A DNA stretch of 64,000 bases. Source: JAEUUM01 sp038326165 (GTDB lineage Bacteria; Bacteroidota; Bacteroidia; Chitinophagales; Saprospiraceae). Under the pieces are notes generated by a model. It did no database searches. It saw nothing but the letters and a program-made list of their open reading frames with translations, and had not been told where the DNA came from. Position numbers and translations under genes: made by a program. The stretch lies in assembly GCA_038326165.1 (NCBI GenBank), contig JBBQJT010000011.1, forward strand, positions 1 through 64,000. Direction: 5' to 3'. The first letter of the stretch is position 1; every line of letters starts with the position of its first letter. This document shows positions 53,227 to 61,965 of this stretch, piece after piece.

Positions 53227-54219
53227 TTATTGATTTACGAAACTACGGACTTCATCAATTAAGTGCTCGGAACCAATAAAAATGGTAGCTTTTTGATGCA
53301 ATTCTATAGATTCAACACCCAAAATGCGCTCTAATTTTTGGTTGATAGCTTTACCGCCTGCTTGCTCAATGATCATTGCCAGTGGATTGCATTCATACAT
53401 TAAGCGCAGTTTACCATTAGGGTGGGAGTTGGTACCGGGATACATAAATATTCCTCCTTTGAGCAAGATACGATGAACATCAGCAACCATAGAGCCTATG
53501 TATCTTAGTCCACGACCTTTAGATATGCAGTGGTCGATGAAATTTTGAACAGAAGGATCAAAGCTCAAATAATTGCCTTGATTGACTGCGTATTGATTGC
53601 CATCGGCTGGAATTTTTATATCCTTGTGTGATAGGCAGAATTCTCCAATTGAAGGATCTAAGGTGAAGCCATTGACACCATTTCCGGTAGTGTAAACAAA
53701 AATCGTGGAAGTGCCATATATGACATAGCCAGCTGCAACTTGCTCTGAACCAACTTGAAGAAAATCTGATACATCACAAGGGTCTTCTGTGGTACTTTTT
53801 CTTTTGAATATTGAGAAAATAGTACCGATACTCACATTGACATCAATATTGGAAGAGCCATCCAATGGGTCAAAGAGCACAACATACTTGGCCGCCTTAC
53901 CTTCCATTGAATCAATGATGACAATATCTTCCATTTCCTCAGATGCCATTCCACAACATTCACCACTGTTGCGCAAACATGAAAGCAAGCGGTCATTTGC
54001 AAACAGATCGAGTTTTTGAACAGTCTCACCATGTGTATTTTCCTCACCAGCGTTGCCAATAATATTTGCCAAACCCGCAGTATTTACCTCGCGATTGACC
54101 AATTTGGCGGCCAATCCTATATCGCGCAATAAGCCACTTAATTCACCGGTTGCTTGCGTGTAATGAGTCTGCTCACGTAAAATGAATTCATCAAGTGTAG
54201 TAATTGACTGATTGTACAT
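53227..54219 (-). CDS. fbp: class I fructose-1,6-bisphosphatase
   Basis: A 330-residue gluconeogenic phosphatase. Metal and substrate motifs: SGECCGMASEEMEDIVII, VLFDPLDGSSNIDVNVSIGTIFSIF (core FBPase signature), GYVIYGTSTIFVYTTGNGVNGFTLDPS, RYIGSMVADVHRILLKGGIFMYPG and GKLRLMYECNPLAMIIEQAGG. Length is normal. It diverges from the ABC exporter with TAnnTTTG elements on both strands. Confidence 0.97.
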   Translation of the reverse strand: MYNQSITTLDEFILREQTHYTQATGELSGLLRDIGLAAKLVNREVNTAGLANIIGNAGEENTHGETVQKLDLFANDRLLSCLRNSGECCGMASEEMEDIVIIDSMEGKAAKYVVLFDPLDGSSNIDVNVSIGTIFSIFKRKSTTEDPCDVSDFLQVGSEQVAAGYVIYGTSTIFVYTTGNGVNGFTLDPSIGEFCLSHKDIKIPADGNQYAVNQGNYLSFDPSVQNFIDHCISKGRGLRYIGSMVADVHRILLKGGIFMYPGTNSHPNGKLRLMYECNPLAMIIEQAGGKAINQKLERILGVESIELHQKATIFIGSEHLIDEVRSFVNQ

Positions 54220-54243
54220 TTTTTATTTTTTGGTCTGTGCGCA

Positions 54244-54251
54244 CAAAGGTA
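54244..54251 (-). promoter_or_regulatory. -7 promoter element for fbp
   Basis: TACCTTTG on the minus strand fits TAnnTTTG, 25 bases before the fbp ATG. No -33 TTTG at 19-21 bases. Confidence 0.5.
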
Positions 54252-54284
54252 AAAATAATAAACTGTAGCTTGGTTTAGCAATTG

Positions 54285-54292
54285 TAACTTTG
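54285..54292 (+). promoter_or_regulatory. -7 promoter element for the ABC exporter
   Basis: TAACTTTG fits TAnnTTTG, 31 bases before the ATG. The nearest TTG (54270-54272) is only 12 bases upstream, so the -33 box is unclear. Confidence 0.45.
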
Positions 54293-54322
54293 CAAAACTA
54301 AAAAAGAGAACTGCGGGACGGC

Positions 54323-56125
54323 ATGAAGGAATTAAAAGTTTTGTCAAAGTATATCGTAAAATACAAATACCACCTTTTGCTTGGGGTCGTTTTTGTTTTT
54401 TTATCGAATTATTTTAGAATTCTGCAACCACAAGTTATCCGTGAAGCACTTGATTTTGTGGTCAAGGAGGTGAAAATCTTCAACGCAGCTTCGGAAGGCG
54501 CAGCTAAGGAAAATATTCTGAAGGATATTAGTCACTCCATTCTCATGTTTGGCTTGAATGTGCTTGGCCTGGCTTTGCTGATGGGTTTTTTCATGTATTT
54601 CATGCGACAGACCATTATTGTCATGTCCCGATTGATAGAGTACGACATGCGGAAAGAACTATTTATGCATTATCAGAATTTGTCATTGGCGTTTTATAAA
54701 AGGAACAATACGGGTGATTTGATGTCCCGAATCACTGAAGATGTGTCAAGGGTGCGAATGGCAATTGGTCCAGCAATTCTGTATGGAATTAATCTGGTTT
54801 CAATGTTTTCATTGGCTATCTATTCAATGGTTCAGGTAAGTCCTAAATTGACTTTGTACAGTTTATTTCCGCTTCCTATTCTGTCTTTCATAATATACAA
54901 AGTAAGTCACCTCATCAACCAAAAGTCCGAGGTGATTCAGGAGCAACTGGCTGTGCTCAACAGTACTGCCCAGGAGACCTACAGCGGAATACGCGTCGTA
55001 AAATCATTTGTGCAGGAAGCATCCATGTTGCGTTTGTTCAGCGATCAAACCGAACAGTTCAAATCCAAAAACATGGATCTTGTCAAAATTGACGCAATGT
55101 TTTTTCCTTCGATGGCATTACTGATAGGGGCTAGCACAGTTGTAACAGTTTATGTTGGTGGTTTGATGGTAATTGATGGCAGCATAAGTGTCGGGAATAT
55201 TGCAGAGTTTGTTATTTATGTGAATATGTTGACTTGGCCGGTTACCGCCACCGGTTGGATTGCATCTTTGGTGCAAAGAGCAGCCGCTTCTCAAAAACGA
55301 CTGAACGAATTCATGAATGAACGTTCCGAAATACAGGAAGAGCAAAACCCTCACAACGCTCCCATAAAAGGTCATATCGAGTTTAAAGATGTTTCGTTTA
55401 CCTACGCGATTACTGGTATTCAGGCGCTTAAGCATGTCAGTTTCAACATAAAACAAGGTCAAAAGATAGCTATTGTAGGAAGAACAGGTTGTGGAAAATC
55501 TACCATAGCTGATCTGCTGGTACGGATGTATGATACCACATCTGGAAGTATTGAACTGGATGGCATGGATCTGGCTAAATGGAAGCTGGAGGCCATCCGC
55601 CAAGGGATCGCTTATGTACCTCAAGAGGTTTTTCTATTTTCTGAAACGGTTGCCAATAATATTCGATTTGTATCTAATTCGACTGACCAAGAGGTCATGG
55701 ATATGGCTGCTAAAGTAGCAGTACATGAAGATATCATGGGTTTGCCAGAACAGTATCAAACCATGGTCGGAGAGCGTGGAGTTACATTAAGTGGTGGGCA
55801 AAAACAACGAATTAGTATAGCACGCGCACTCATCAAACATCCTGATATTGTGGTGCTGGACGATTGCCTTTCAGCAGTTGATGCTGAAACCGAACAGAAA
55901 ATATTAGGATTTTTGTATGACTATCTGAGCAGCAAAACTGCCATTATCATAACCCATAGAATATTTTCATTGATCAATTTCGATCAGATATTGGTCATGG
56001 ATCAAGGAGAGCTTGTTCAGATTGGTACCCATGATTCACTGCTAAAGCAAGAAGGCTTGTATCAAGACATGTACAATCAACAACAGTTGGATAAAATCAC
56101 AGATGATCAAGATGAAAACCATTAA
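54323..56125 (+). CDS. ABC exporter, fused membrane and ATPase domains (MsbA/MdlB-like)
   Basis: A 600-residue half-transporter. Six helices span about 15-310. The ATPase has Walker A VGRTGCGKST (about 386-395), the Q-loop YVPQEVFLFSETVANNI, signature LSGGQKQR (about 490), Walker B IVVLDDCLSAVDAET (about 510) and the switch histidine in IIITHRIFSL. It works as a homo- or heterodimer exporting lipids or drugs; the substrate is not readable. It lies alone, divergent from fbp. Confidence 0.93.
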   Translation: MKELKVLSKYIVKYKYHLLLGVVFVFLSNYFRILQPQVIREALDFVVKEVKIFNAASEGAAKENILKDISHSILMFGLNVLGLALLMGFFMYFMRQTIIVMSRLIEYDMRKELFMHYQNLSLAFYKRNNTGDLMSRITEDVSRVRMAIGPAILYGINLVSMFSLAIYSMVQVSPKLTLYSLFPLPILSFIIYKVSHLINQKSEVIQEQLAVLNSTAQETYSGIRVVKSFVQEASMLRLFSDQTEQFKSKNMDLVKIDAMFFPSMALLIGASTVVTVYVGGLMVIDGSISVGNIAEFVIYVNMLTWPVTATGWIASLVQRAAASQKRLNEFMNERSEIQEEQNPHNAPIKGHIEFKDVSFTYAITGIQALKHVSFNIKQGQKIAIVGRTGCGKSTIADLLVRMYDTTSGSIELDGMDLAKWKLEAIRQGIAYVPQEVFLFSETVANNIRFVSNSTDQEVMDMAAKVAVHEDIMGLPEQYQTMVGERGVTLSGGQKQRISIARALIKHPDIVVLDDCLSAVDAETEQKILGFLYDYLSSKTAIIITHRIFSLINFDQILVMDQGELVQIGTHDSLLKQEGLYQDMYNQQQLDKITDDQDENH

Positions 56126-56208
56126 TTATGATATCTTTATCGACTAAATTACTTGATCCAAGCCAAACAATAATTATTACTTTGATGTAGTCTCTAACGC
56201 CTTTTGAT

Positions 56209-58206
56209 ATGAATGCTTATCCCAATTTACTTTCACCTTTAAAAATAGGAAATGTAGTTCTTAAGAATCGCGTATTAATGGGTTCTATGCATACAGGCTT
56301 AGAGGAAGAAAAAAATGGCTTTGAAAAATTGGCAGCATTTTATGCCGAAAGAGCAAAAGGCGAAGTTGGACTCATGGTCACAGGAGGAATTTCACCCAAT
56401 AGAATTGGAAGTTTGGTGCCATTTGGCGCAAAGATGAGTTCGCAATCTGATTGCAATAAGCACAAAATCATACCCAGATTAGTGCACGAAAATGGCGGTA
56501 AAATATGTCTGCAATTGCTGCACGGTGGGCGGTACAGTTACCATCCATTCTGCGTTTCACCATCAGGAATAAAAAGTCCCATTTCGAAGTTTAAGCCTTT
56601 TTCGATGCCCGAATGGTACATCAAATCTACCATAAAGGATTTTATAAAATCATCAATGCTGGCAAAAGAAGCGGGTTATGATGGAGTTGAAATTATGGGC
56701 TCTGAAGGGTATTTACTGAATCAATTTATAGCGCCTCGTACCAACCACAGAACCGATAAATGGGGAGGTAGTCTAGAGAATAGATTTCGGTTTCCTCTTC
56801 AAATTGTCAAAGGAATTCGGCAGGCTACAGGCTCTGATTTTTTATTGATTTTCCGATTGTCTATGCTCGACTTGGTCGAAGAAGGATCAACATGGGACGA
56901 GACTGTACAAATGGCAAAATGGCTTGAAGAGGCTGGTGTTAGCATCATCAATACCGGCATTGGTTGGCACGAGGCCAGGATGCCAACAATAGCAGCAACA
57001 GTTCCAGAGAATGGATTTTCTTGGGTTACCGCTAAGATGCGACCTCATTTGACTATTCCCATTATTGCCACCAATAGAATCAATAACCCTCAACAAGCCG
57101 AGAATATTTTGGCATCTGGCGAAGCAGATATGGTTTCAATGGCTCGTCCATTATTGGCAGATCCTTATTTTGTAAGCAAAGCGATGGAATCGCGTCCTGA
57201 TAAAATTAATACTTGTATTGCCTGTAATCAAGCTTGTTTGGATCACATCTTTAGTCATAAAATTGCTTCTTGCTTGGTGAACCCTGCTGCTTGTATGGAA
57301 TACAGCATCAAGGAACTTGAACCAGTCAACTCAAAAAAAGTGGCTGTAATTGGGGGTGGAGTTGCTGGTATGTCTTGTGCAATGGAAGCTGCTAAAAGAG
57401 GGCACGTTGTTACCTTGTTTGAGCAATCTCCAAAGTTGGGTGGGCAATTCAAGTTGGCTAGCTATATTCCTGGCAAAGAAGTCTTTAAAGATACAATTAG
57501 GTATTTCACGACAATGATGCAGGAATATCGCGTTGTCATTAAACTCAATACCTCATTCAATATCAATTTAGATTCAAAGGATTTTGATTCTATAGTAGTC
57601 GCAACGGGAGTGTTGCCTAATATGCCGGAAATCGAAGGCATTGAGCATCCAAATGTTCTATTGTATCCTGCTGCTATATTACGCAGAAATGAATTGGGGA
57701 ACAAAATAGCCATCATTGGTGCTGGAGGAATTGGCTACGATATTGCCGCATTATTGGTGCATCCCAAGTCCAATTGGTTTGATTTCTGGGGCATTGATTG
57801 TGAAATTCAGAACCGAGGTGGTTTGAAAATGCCGATGTCAGAAGTTTCCAGCAAAGAAGTCTGGCTGCTTCAACGTAAACAAGGAAAGATGGGTAGAACA
57901 TTAGGAAAAACTACAGGTTGGGTGCTCAAAATACTGTTGAAACGACAAAAGGTAAACACTTGGGATGGGGTAGTTTATCGTAAAATAGATGACGAGGGCC
58001 TCCATGTTTTTCATGAAAATATAGAAAAGCTCATTCCTGCTGATCAAATCGTTGTTTGTGCCGGACAGCAATCCAATGATTACTTATTCGAAACAATCAA
58101 AGCATCTGGCAAAGAAGTTTATCTAATTGGCGGAGCTTCATTTGCAGGAGAATTGGACGCCAAGCGAGCTATTTCAGAAGGAACAGAATTGGGAAGAAGA
58201 ATCTAG
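56209..58206 (+). CDS. fadH: NADH:flavin oxidoreductase of the 2,4-dienoyl-CoA reductase (FadH) type
   Basis: A 665-residue enzyme of the old-yellow-enzyme family with a C-terminal FAD/NAD domain. The TIM barrel (1-340) has LLSPLKIGNVVLKNRVLMGSMHTGLEE, QLLHGGRYSYHP, GYDGVEIMGSEGYLLNQFIAPRTNHRTDKWGGSLENR. Four iron-sulfur cysteines are in NTCIACNQACLDHIFSHKIASCLVNP. The second half has FAD motif VAVIGGGVAGMSCAMEAAKRGH and NAD motif IAIIGAGGIGYDIAALL. Full-length similarity fits 2,4-dienoyl-CoA reductase, used for beta-oxidation of unsaturated fatty acids. Confidence 0.9.
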   Translation: MNAYPNLLSPLKIGNVVLKNRVLMGSMHTGLEEEKNGFEKLAAFYAERAKGEVGLMVTGGISPNRIGSLVPFGAKMSSQSDCNKHKIIPRLVHENGGKICLQLLHGGRYSYHPFCVSPSGIKSPISKFKPFSMPEWYIKSTIKDFIKSSMLAKEAGYDGVEIMGSEGYLLNQFIAPRTNHRTDKWGGSLENRFRFPLQIVKGIRQATGSDFLLIFRLSMLDLVEEGSTWDETVQMAKWLEEAGVSIINTGIGWHEARMPTIAATVPENGFSWVTAKMRPHLTIPIIATNRINNPQQAENILASGEADMVSMARPLLADPYFVSKAMESRPDKINTCIACNQACLDHIFSHKIASCLVNPAACMEYSIKELEPVNSKKVAVIGGGVAGMSCAMEAAKRGHVVTLFEQSPKLGGQFKLASYIPGKEVFKDTIRYFTTMMQEYRVVIKLNTSFNINLDSKDFDSIVVATGVLPNMPEIEGIEHPNVLLYPAAILRRNELGNKIAIIGAGGIGYDIAALLVHPKSNWFDFWGIDCEIQNRGGLKMPMSEVSSKEVWLLQRKQGKMGRTLGKTTGWVLKILLKRQKVNTWDGVVYRKIDDEGLHVFHENIEKLIPADQIVVCAGQQSNDYLFETIKASGKEVYLIGGASFAGELDAKRAISEGTELGRRI

Positions 58207-58269
58207 TTTACATGCATTCTAAATAGCAACATATTCGTGGTTAAATTTTTATGATGTAATTATAAAACT

Positions 58270-58277
58270 TACTTTTG
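58270..58277 (+). promoter_or_regulatory. -7 promoter element for the cytochrome c gene
   Basis: TACTTTTG fits TAnnTTTG, 18 bases before the ATG. No -33 box is obvious. Confidence 0.45.
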
Positions 58278-58294
58278 TTAATCAAATTCAAACT

Positions 58295-58945
58295 ATGAAA
58301 TTATTAAATATCCTGTCCTTTTTGCTGGTAGGAAGCTTTATTGCTTTTGAATCTTGTCAAAAGGAAAGTCTTCCTGAAGAGCCGATCTGTTTTCAGACAG
58401 ACATCCTCCCAATTATGGTCAGCAATTGCACCTTCAGTGGTTGCCACAACGCAGCTGAAAAGAAAGCAGGATACGACATGAGCAATTATGATGGCATTTT
58501 GACATCCGTAAATCCGGGAAAATTTGCATCCAGTAAGCTATACAAAAGCATAACTGCTATAGGCAGCGCCCAAATGCCTCAGTCTCCGAGAAAAAGGCTG
58601 AATGACTCTCAAATTGAATTGATTGCCCGTTGGATCAAATCAGGAGCTGAAAATACAATGAACTGTGTCACCAATTGCGATACCACCAACGTGTCATACG
58701 TGAATGATGTGCTTCCTATCATCAATTCCAACTGTGTAGGTTGCCATAGTGGGACCCCACCACTTGGTGATATTGATTACACAACTTATCAAAATATCAG
58801 ATCAGGTGCTTTGCAAGGTAAGCTTTTGGCGAGTATCCAACATGCTTCATCAGCAAGTGCAATGCCTAAAAGTTCTCCTAAACTTCCTGATTGCCAAATC
58901 AATACCATTGAGAGATGGATTAAGAATGGCGCTCCAAACAATTAA
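58295..58945 (+). CDS. two-domain cytochrome c-like lipoprotein
   Basis: A 216-residue protein. A signal peptide with lipobox cysteine at about 21 (FIAFESCQKES) predicts a lipoprotein. Two similar domains follow. The first has CTFSGCH (45-51), a CX4CH heme motif, with a Met ligand candidate in SAQMPQ. The second has CVGCH (147-151), a regular CXXCH motif, with AMPKSS. Each domain ends with IARWIKSGA or IERWIKNGA, so they arose by duplication. It is likely a periplasmic electron carrier. A DUF5777 barrel gene follows immediately. Confidence 0.85.
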   Translation: MKLLNILSFLLVGSFIAFESCQKESLPEEPICFQTDILPIMVSNCTFSGCHNAAEKKAGYDMSNYDGILTSVNPGKFASSKLYKSITAIGSAQMPQSPRKRLNDSQIELIARWIKSGAENTMNCVTNCDTTNVSYVNDVLPIINSNCVGCHSGTPPLGDIDYTTYQNIRSGALQGKLLASIQHASSASAMPKSSPKLPDCQINTIERWIKNGAPNN

Positions 58946-58955
58946 CAATCAACAG

Positions 58956-59834
58956 ATGAAAAAACTATTATTTACAAGCACCTTGGTGTGGTTAGTGGCT
59001 TTTTGTGCAATTGCCCAAGAGGGTGGTATGCTAGATGGACTCGAAGATGCACCTGAAACTGAGAAGGTGATTTCCGCTTTTAAATCGCCAAGAGTGATCA
59101 ACCAGCACAGTATGGAAATGCTTCACAAAGGAGCATTGGATTTTAGAATACTGCATCGTTTTGGCCGAATAGACCGAGGATTGTACGATCTTTTTGGCTT
59201 GGATCAAGCTTCAATGAGGATGAGCTTTGATTACGGTATTAGCCAAGATTTTACTGTGGGAGTGGGAAGAAGCACCAGAAATAAGGAAGTTGATGGATTC
59301 GTGAAATACAGATTTTTATCTCAAACCAAAGGAACTAAAAGTTTTCCTTTTTCATTGGTTTGGGTGAGTGGTATAACAGTCAATGGCGTCAAAGATCCAT
59401 TTGGTCCCGATATTGATGCAACCATATCCAGAAGAACGGCTTATTATCATCAGGCCATATTTGGCCGAAAGTTCAATGACAATTTCAGCCTACAATTAAC
59501 GCCAACAATAGTGCACAGAAATCTTACTACAAGTAGTGTGAACGCCAATACTTTGTATGGTTTGGGATTTGGAGCCAGATATAAAGTATCAAAGAGAGTT
59601 GCCTTGGTAATTGATTATGTGCATGCTTTCAACAGATTTCCTGCTACAATCACCAACAATCCACTTTCAATTGGTGTAGACATTGAAACGGGAGGACACG
59701 TATTCCAATTGCATATTTCGAATGCATTGGGAATGAATGAAAGAAGTTTTATAGCAGATTCCAATGCGAGTTGGCTCGACGGTGGAATTCAATTAGGATT
59801 CAATCTGAGTAGGGTTTTTCAAATAAGAGAATAA
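58956..59834 (+). CDS. DUF5777 family beta-barrel protein
   Basis: A 292-residue protein from ATG 58956; the open frame extends upstream but only overlaps the previous gene. Signal peptide KKLLFTSTLVWLVAFCAIAQ. The sequence RVINQHSMEMLHKGALDFRILHRFGRIDRGLYDLFGLDQASMRMSFDYGIS is characteristic of DUF5777, outer-membrane barrel-like proteins often next to cytochrome c or YceI genes. It ends in amphipathic strands with LGFNLSRVFQIRE. Function unknown; co-transcription with the cytochrome is likely (10-base gap). Confidence 0.85.
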   Translation: MKKLLFTSTLVWLVAFCAIAQEGGMLDGLEDAPETEKVISAFKSPRVINQHSMEMLHKGALDFRILHRFGRIDRGLYDLFGLDQASMRMSFDYGISQDFTVGVGRSTRNKEVDGFVKYRFLSQTKGTKSFPFSLVWVSGITVNGVKDPFGPDIDATISRRTAYYHQAIFGRKFNDNFSLQLTPTIVHRNLTTSSVNANTLYGLGFGARYKVSKRVALVIDYVHAFNRFPATITNNPLSIGVDIETGGHVFQLHISNALGMNERSFIADSNASWLDGGIQLGFNLSRVFQIRE

Positions 59835-59840
59835 GCCAAA

Positions 59841-59876
59841 AAGAAAAGCCAGTCGATAATTCAACTGGCTTTTCTT
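59841..59876. terminator. bidirectional terminator between DUF5777 and DUF4397 genes
   Basis: AAGAAAAGCCAGT (59841-59853) and ACTGGCTTTTCTT (59864-59876) pair perfectly over 13 bases with a 10-base loop. T-runs lie on both strands. It is placed between convergent genes. Confidence 0.9.
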
Positions 59877-59896
59877 ATTTATAAAAGCTTAATCGA

Positions 59897-60583
59897 TTAG
59901 TTATTAGCAATAACTGTAGCTCCTGGAGTGTTAACTGAACCACTTGGTATAGCCAAACCACGTGCAAAAACTGTATAGATTTTCTTATTAGCCAATACAA
60001 GACCAGGTACGGAGAATACATTTGTATTGGTATTGGCTAGGTTCACAGCAATATTATAAGTGCCAGCGTCAACAGGAATAAAATTAGTTCCTTCCTTGAA
60101 GGTAACATTTGAAATAGCTACTGTACCGTTGATTAAAATGTCAACAGCTGGAGCGTCAGGGATCAAATGAAATACACGTAGATGTGATTTTCCTTCGGCT
60201 GGAGTTGTTAGATCATCTTCCACTGCCAAAACTGTTATTTTAGATAAAACATCTATTGCGAAAACTGTGTAGTTTTTGCTGGTATCTACCACAAAATCAA
60301 CGTTGATAACGTTGGTTGAAGTTCCAGCAGCATTTACCTTGATGTTTCTCGTCCCTGTTTTTACTGCAAGGTATCCAGTGTTGTTAGGAAAGGAAAGAGC
60401 AGCAGAGTTAACCTTAGAGTTGTCAACCAACAAATCCACACTAGGAGCGTCCGGTGAAGCGTGAACAACCATTACTCTACCAGTTGGGTCAGGAGTAGGC
60501 TCATCATCTTTGTCGCAAGAAGAAAAGGTGAATACAGAAACAGCTAAAATAGCCAAAATTGAAAAAACATTTTTAAAGATCAT
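59897..60583 (-). CDS. DUF4397 domain lipoprotein
   Basis: A 228-residue secreted lipoprotein: signal peptide ending FTFSSC, with the cysteine at about 23, then a spacer DKDDEPTPDPT. Two repeated beta units start RVMVVHASPDAPSVDLLVDN and HLRVFHLIPDAPAVDILING, the defining motif of DUF4397, which is a tandem Ig-like fold. It is probably on the outer membrane. Function unknown. Confidence 0.88.
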   Translation of the reverse strand: MIFKNVFSILAILAVSVFTFSSCDKDDEPTPDPTGRVMVVHASPDAPSVDLLVDNSKVNSAALSFPNNTGYLAVKTGTRNIKVNAAGTSTNVINVDFVVDTSKNYTVFAIDVLSKITVLAVEDDLTTPAEGKSHLRVFHLIPDAPAVDILINGTVAISNVTFKEGTNFIPVDAGTYNIAVNLANTNTNVFSVPGLVLANKKIYTVFARGLAIPSGSVNTPGATVIANN

Positions 60584-60868
60584 CGTATAAATTTTTAGTT
60601 AAGGAACTAACACCAACATATTAAAATTAGTTGTGAATTGAGAGTCAGTTGTATGTTTGAAGGGAGTGAACTGTGGATTTAGACCCAAAGTGCTTGTTAT
60701 GGCATTACTTGAAAAAGGAACAAAGCCACTCAATCGTACCATTAATTTGCATTCTTGCCAGCTTTTAGAGTTTTGTGAATTTTGTTTTAGTTTGACATAA
60801 AATGACAAAATTAGGATTTCAGACTAAGCATAAAAATTGAAATTGGTGATCTCCATAATATGAGTTCT

Positions 60869-61498
60869 TTACCTTAAGAAACCTTTGGCACGCAATTCTT
60901 TTTGTCTGGTGTCCATATTATCTGGTATGTTAAAATGTATCAACCAATTGACATCCAACCCATTTTTGATTGCTATATGCATCATGCTGTCATTTGATCC
61001 TATCAAATTTCCAATGTTTTCTAAGTCATCCTTAAAATCAAGAAGCAAATCTTCGTGGAGCTTTTGCATCAGAACTAAGACTTTATATATTCTGGCTATG
61101 ATATAAATACACAATGAATAGGATTTTTTGGGCGATGCAGCCTGAATGCGTCCACTATTTACTGTAAGGATTTGATTCAAGATCTTGAGATTCAAACTGA
61201 TTTCACCAAATTTATCCTTGGTTACAAAAAGATGTTCTGTAATCATGCCGCTCATATTTCGGAGTTCCTGCAACAAAGAATCAACAGAAAAATTGTGCGT
61301 AAGACCAAGATTTATTCTTTGAATCAGTTGTTTTTCGAGTTCATTTCTTTTCTCTTCAATGCTCTCATTGTCTATCAACTCAAATTGAAGTCGCTTTGCA
61401 AGTTTTAGATCACGTCTCAATAATCTTAATATAAGTTTGTCTTTTTCTGCATCCGGAAGATCGTGAAGTGCTTTTTTGAAATTGAGCTCGAAAGTCAT
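60869..61498 (-). CDS. hypothetical helical protein
   Basis: A 209-residue protein from ATG 61498; the open frame runs 19 codons further upstream. It starts TFELNFKKALHDLPDAEKDKLILRLLRRDLKLAKRLQFEL, strongly helical and charged. The middle has YSLCIYIIARIYKVLVLMQKLHED and the C-terminus HFNIPDNMDTRQKELRAKGFLR. No known domain is recognised. It is a cytoplasmic protein of ordinary composition. It lies between the DUF4397 gene and tRNA-Asp, with about 285 bases without a gene before it. Confidence 0.7.
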   Translation of the reverse strand: MTFELNFKKALHDLPDAEKDKLILRLLRRDLKLAKRLQFELIDNESIEEKRNELEKQLIQRINLGLTHNFSVDSLLQELRNMSGMITEHLFVTKDKFGEISLNLKILNQILTVNSGRIQAASPKKSYSLCIYIIARIYKVLVLMQKLHEDLLLDFKDDLENIGNLIGSNDSMMHIAIKNGLDVNWLIHFNIPDNMDTRQKELRAKGFLR

Positions 61499-61648
61499 TG
61501 GCCAAGAGATTTTAAGTTCAAATATAAGCCTATCAGATTTAGATATACGTGTCAATTGAGATTCATCCTGCTTGACCCATCAAAATCAACCTATAAGCAT
61601 TTGAATATTGAATTGTAAATAAATTAAACTGAACACGATAAAATGCAA

Positions 61649-61672
61649 AAGCCCCAAATTGCTTTGGGGCTT
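61649..61672 (-). terminator. terminator of the tRNA-Asp gene
   Basis: AAGCCCCAAA (61649-61658) and TTTGGGGCTT (61663-61672) form a perfect 10-bp stem with a 4-base loop. Read on the minus strand it is followed by a T-rich run, directly after the tRNA 3' end. Confidence 0.9.
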
Positions 61673-61676
61673 CTTG

Positions 61677-61750
61677 CGGACCGGACGGGACTCGAACCCG
61701 CGACCTCCGCCGTGACAGGGCGGCATTCTAACCAACTGAACTACCGGTCC
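61677..61750 (-). tRNA. tRNA-Asp (GTC)
   Basis: On the minus strand a complete cloverleaf can be folded: acceptor GGACCGG/CCGGTCC, D-arm AGTTCAG-TTGGTTAGAA, anticodon stem-loop GCCGCCCTGTCACGGCGG with GTC, and T-arm CGCGGGTTCGAGTCCCG. The discriminator base is G and CCA is not encoded. GTC reads both aspartate codons. Confidence 0.97.
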
Positions 61751-61878
61751 CTTTCTCAAAATATTAACTAAATATCGAAAGAGGCTGCAAATGTACGTGT
61801 AAGCTTGTTTTCAAGCAAGCCTTATGAAAAAAAAATATCAAATATTTTATTCTGATACATCTTCATACTCCTATTTGT

Positions 61879-61886
61879 TATCTTTG
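61879..61886 (+). promoter_or_regulatory. -7 promoter element for accA
   Basis: TATCTTTG matches TAnnTTTG, 79 bases before the chosen accA ATG. No -33 TTTG at normal spacing. Confidence 0.45.
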
Positions 61887-61965
61887 TAATATTGAACGAT
61901 CTGAGATGCAATCAGCCTTGGCTGGAGTAATAATCTTATGGTCAATATCAACTAAACCCGATACT

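Noticed and set aside
60599..60808. Minus-strand open frame of 69 codons upstream of the DUF4397 gene
   Set aside because: No domain or signal, poor composition, and it occupies the leader of the DUF4397 gene.
61906..61965. ATG 61906 as the accA start
   Set aside because: The added 20 residues are unrelated to the family, whose N-terminus begins VFLDFEKPL directly after ATG 61966.
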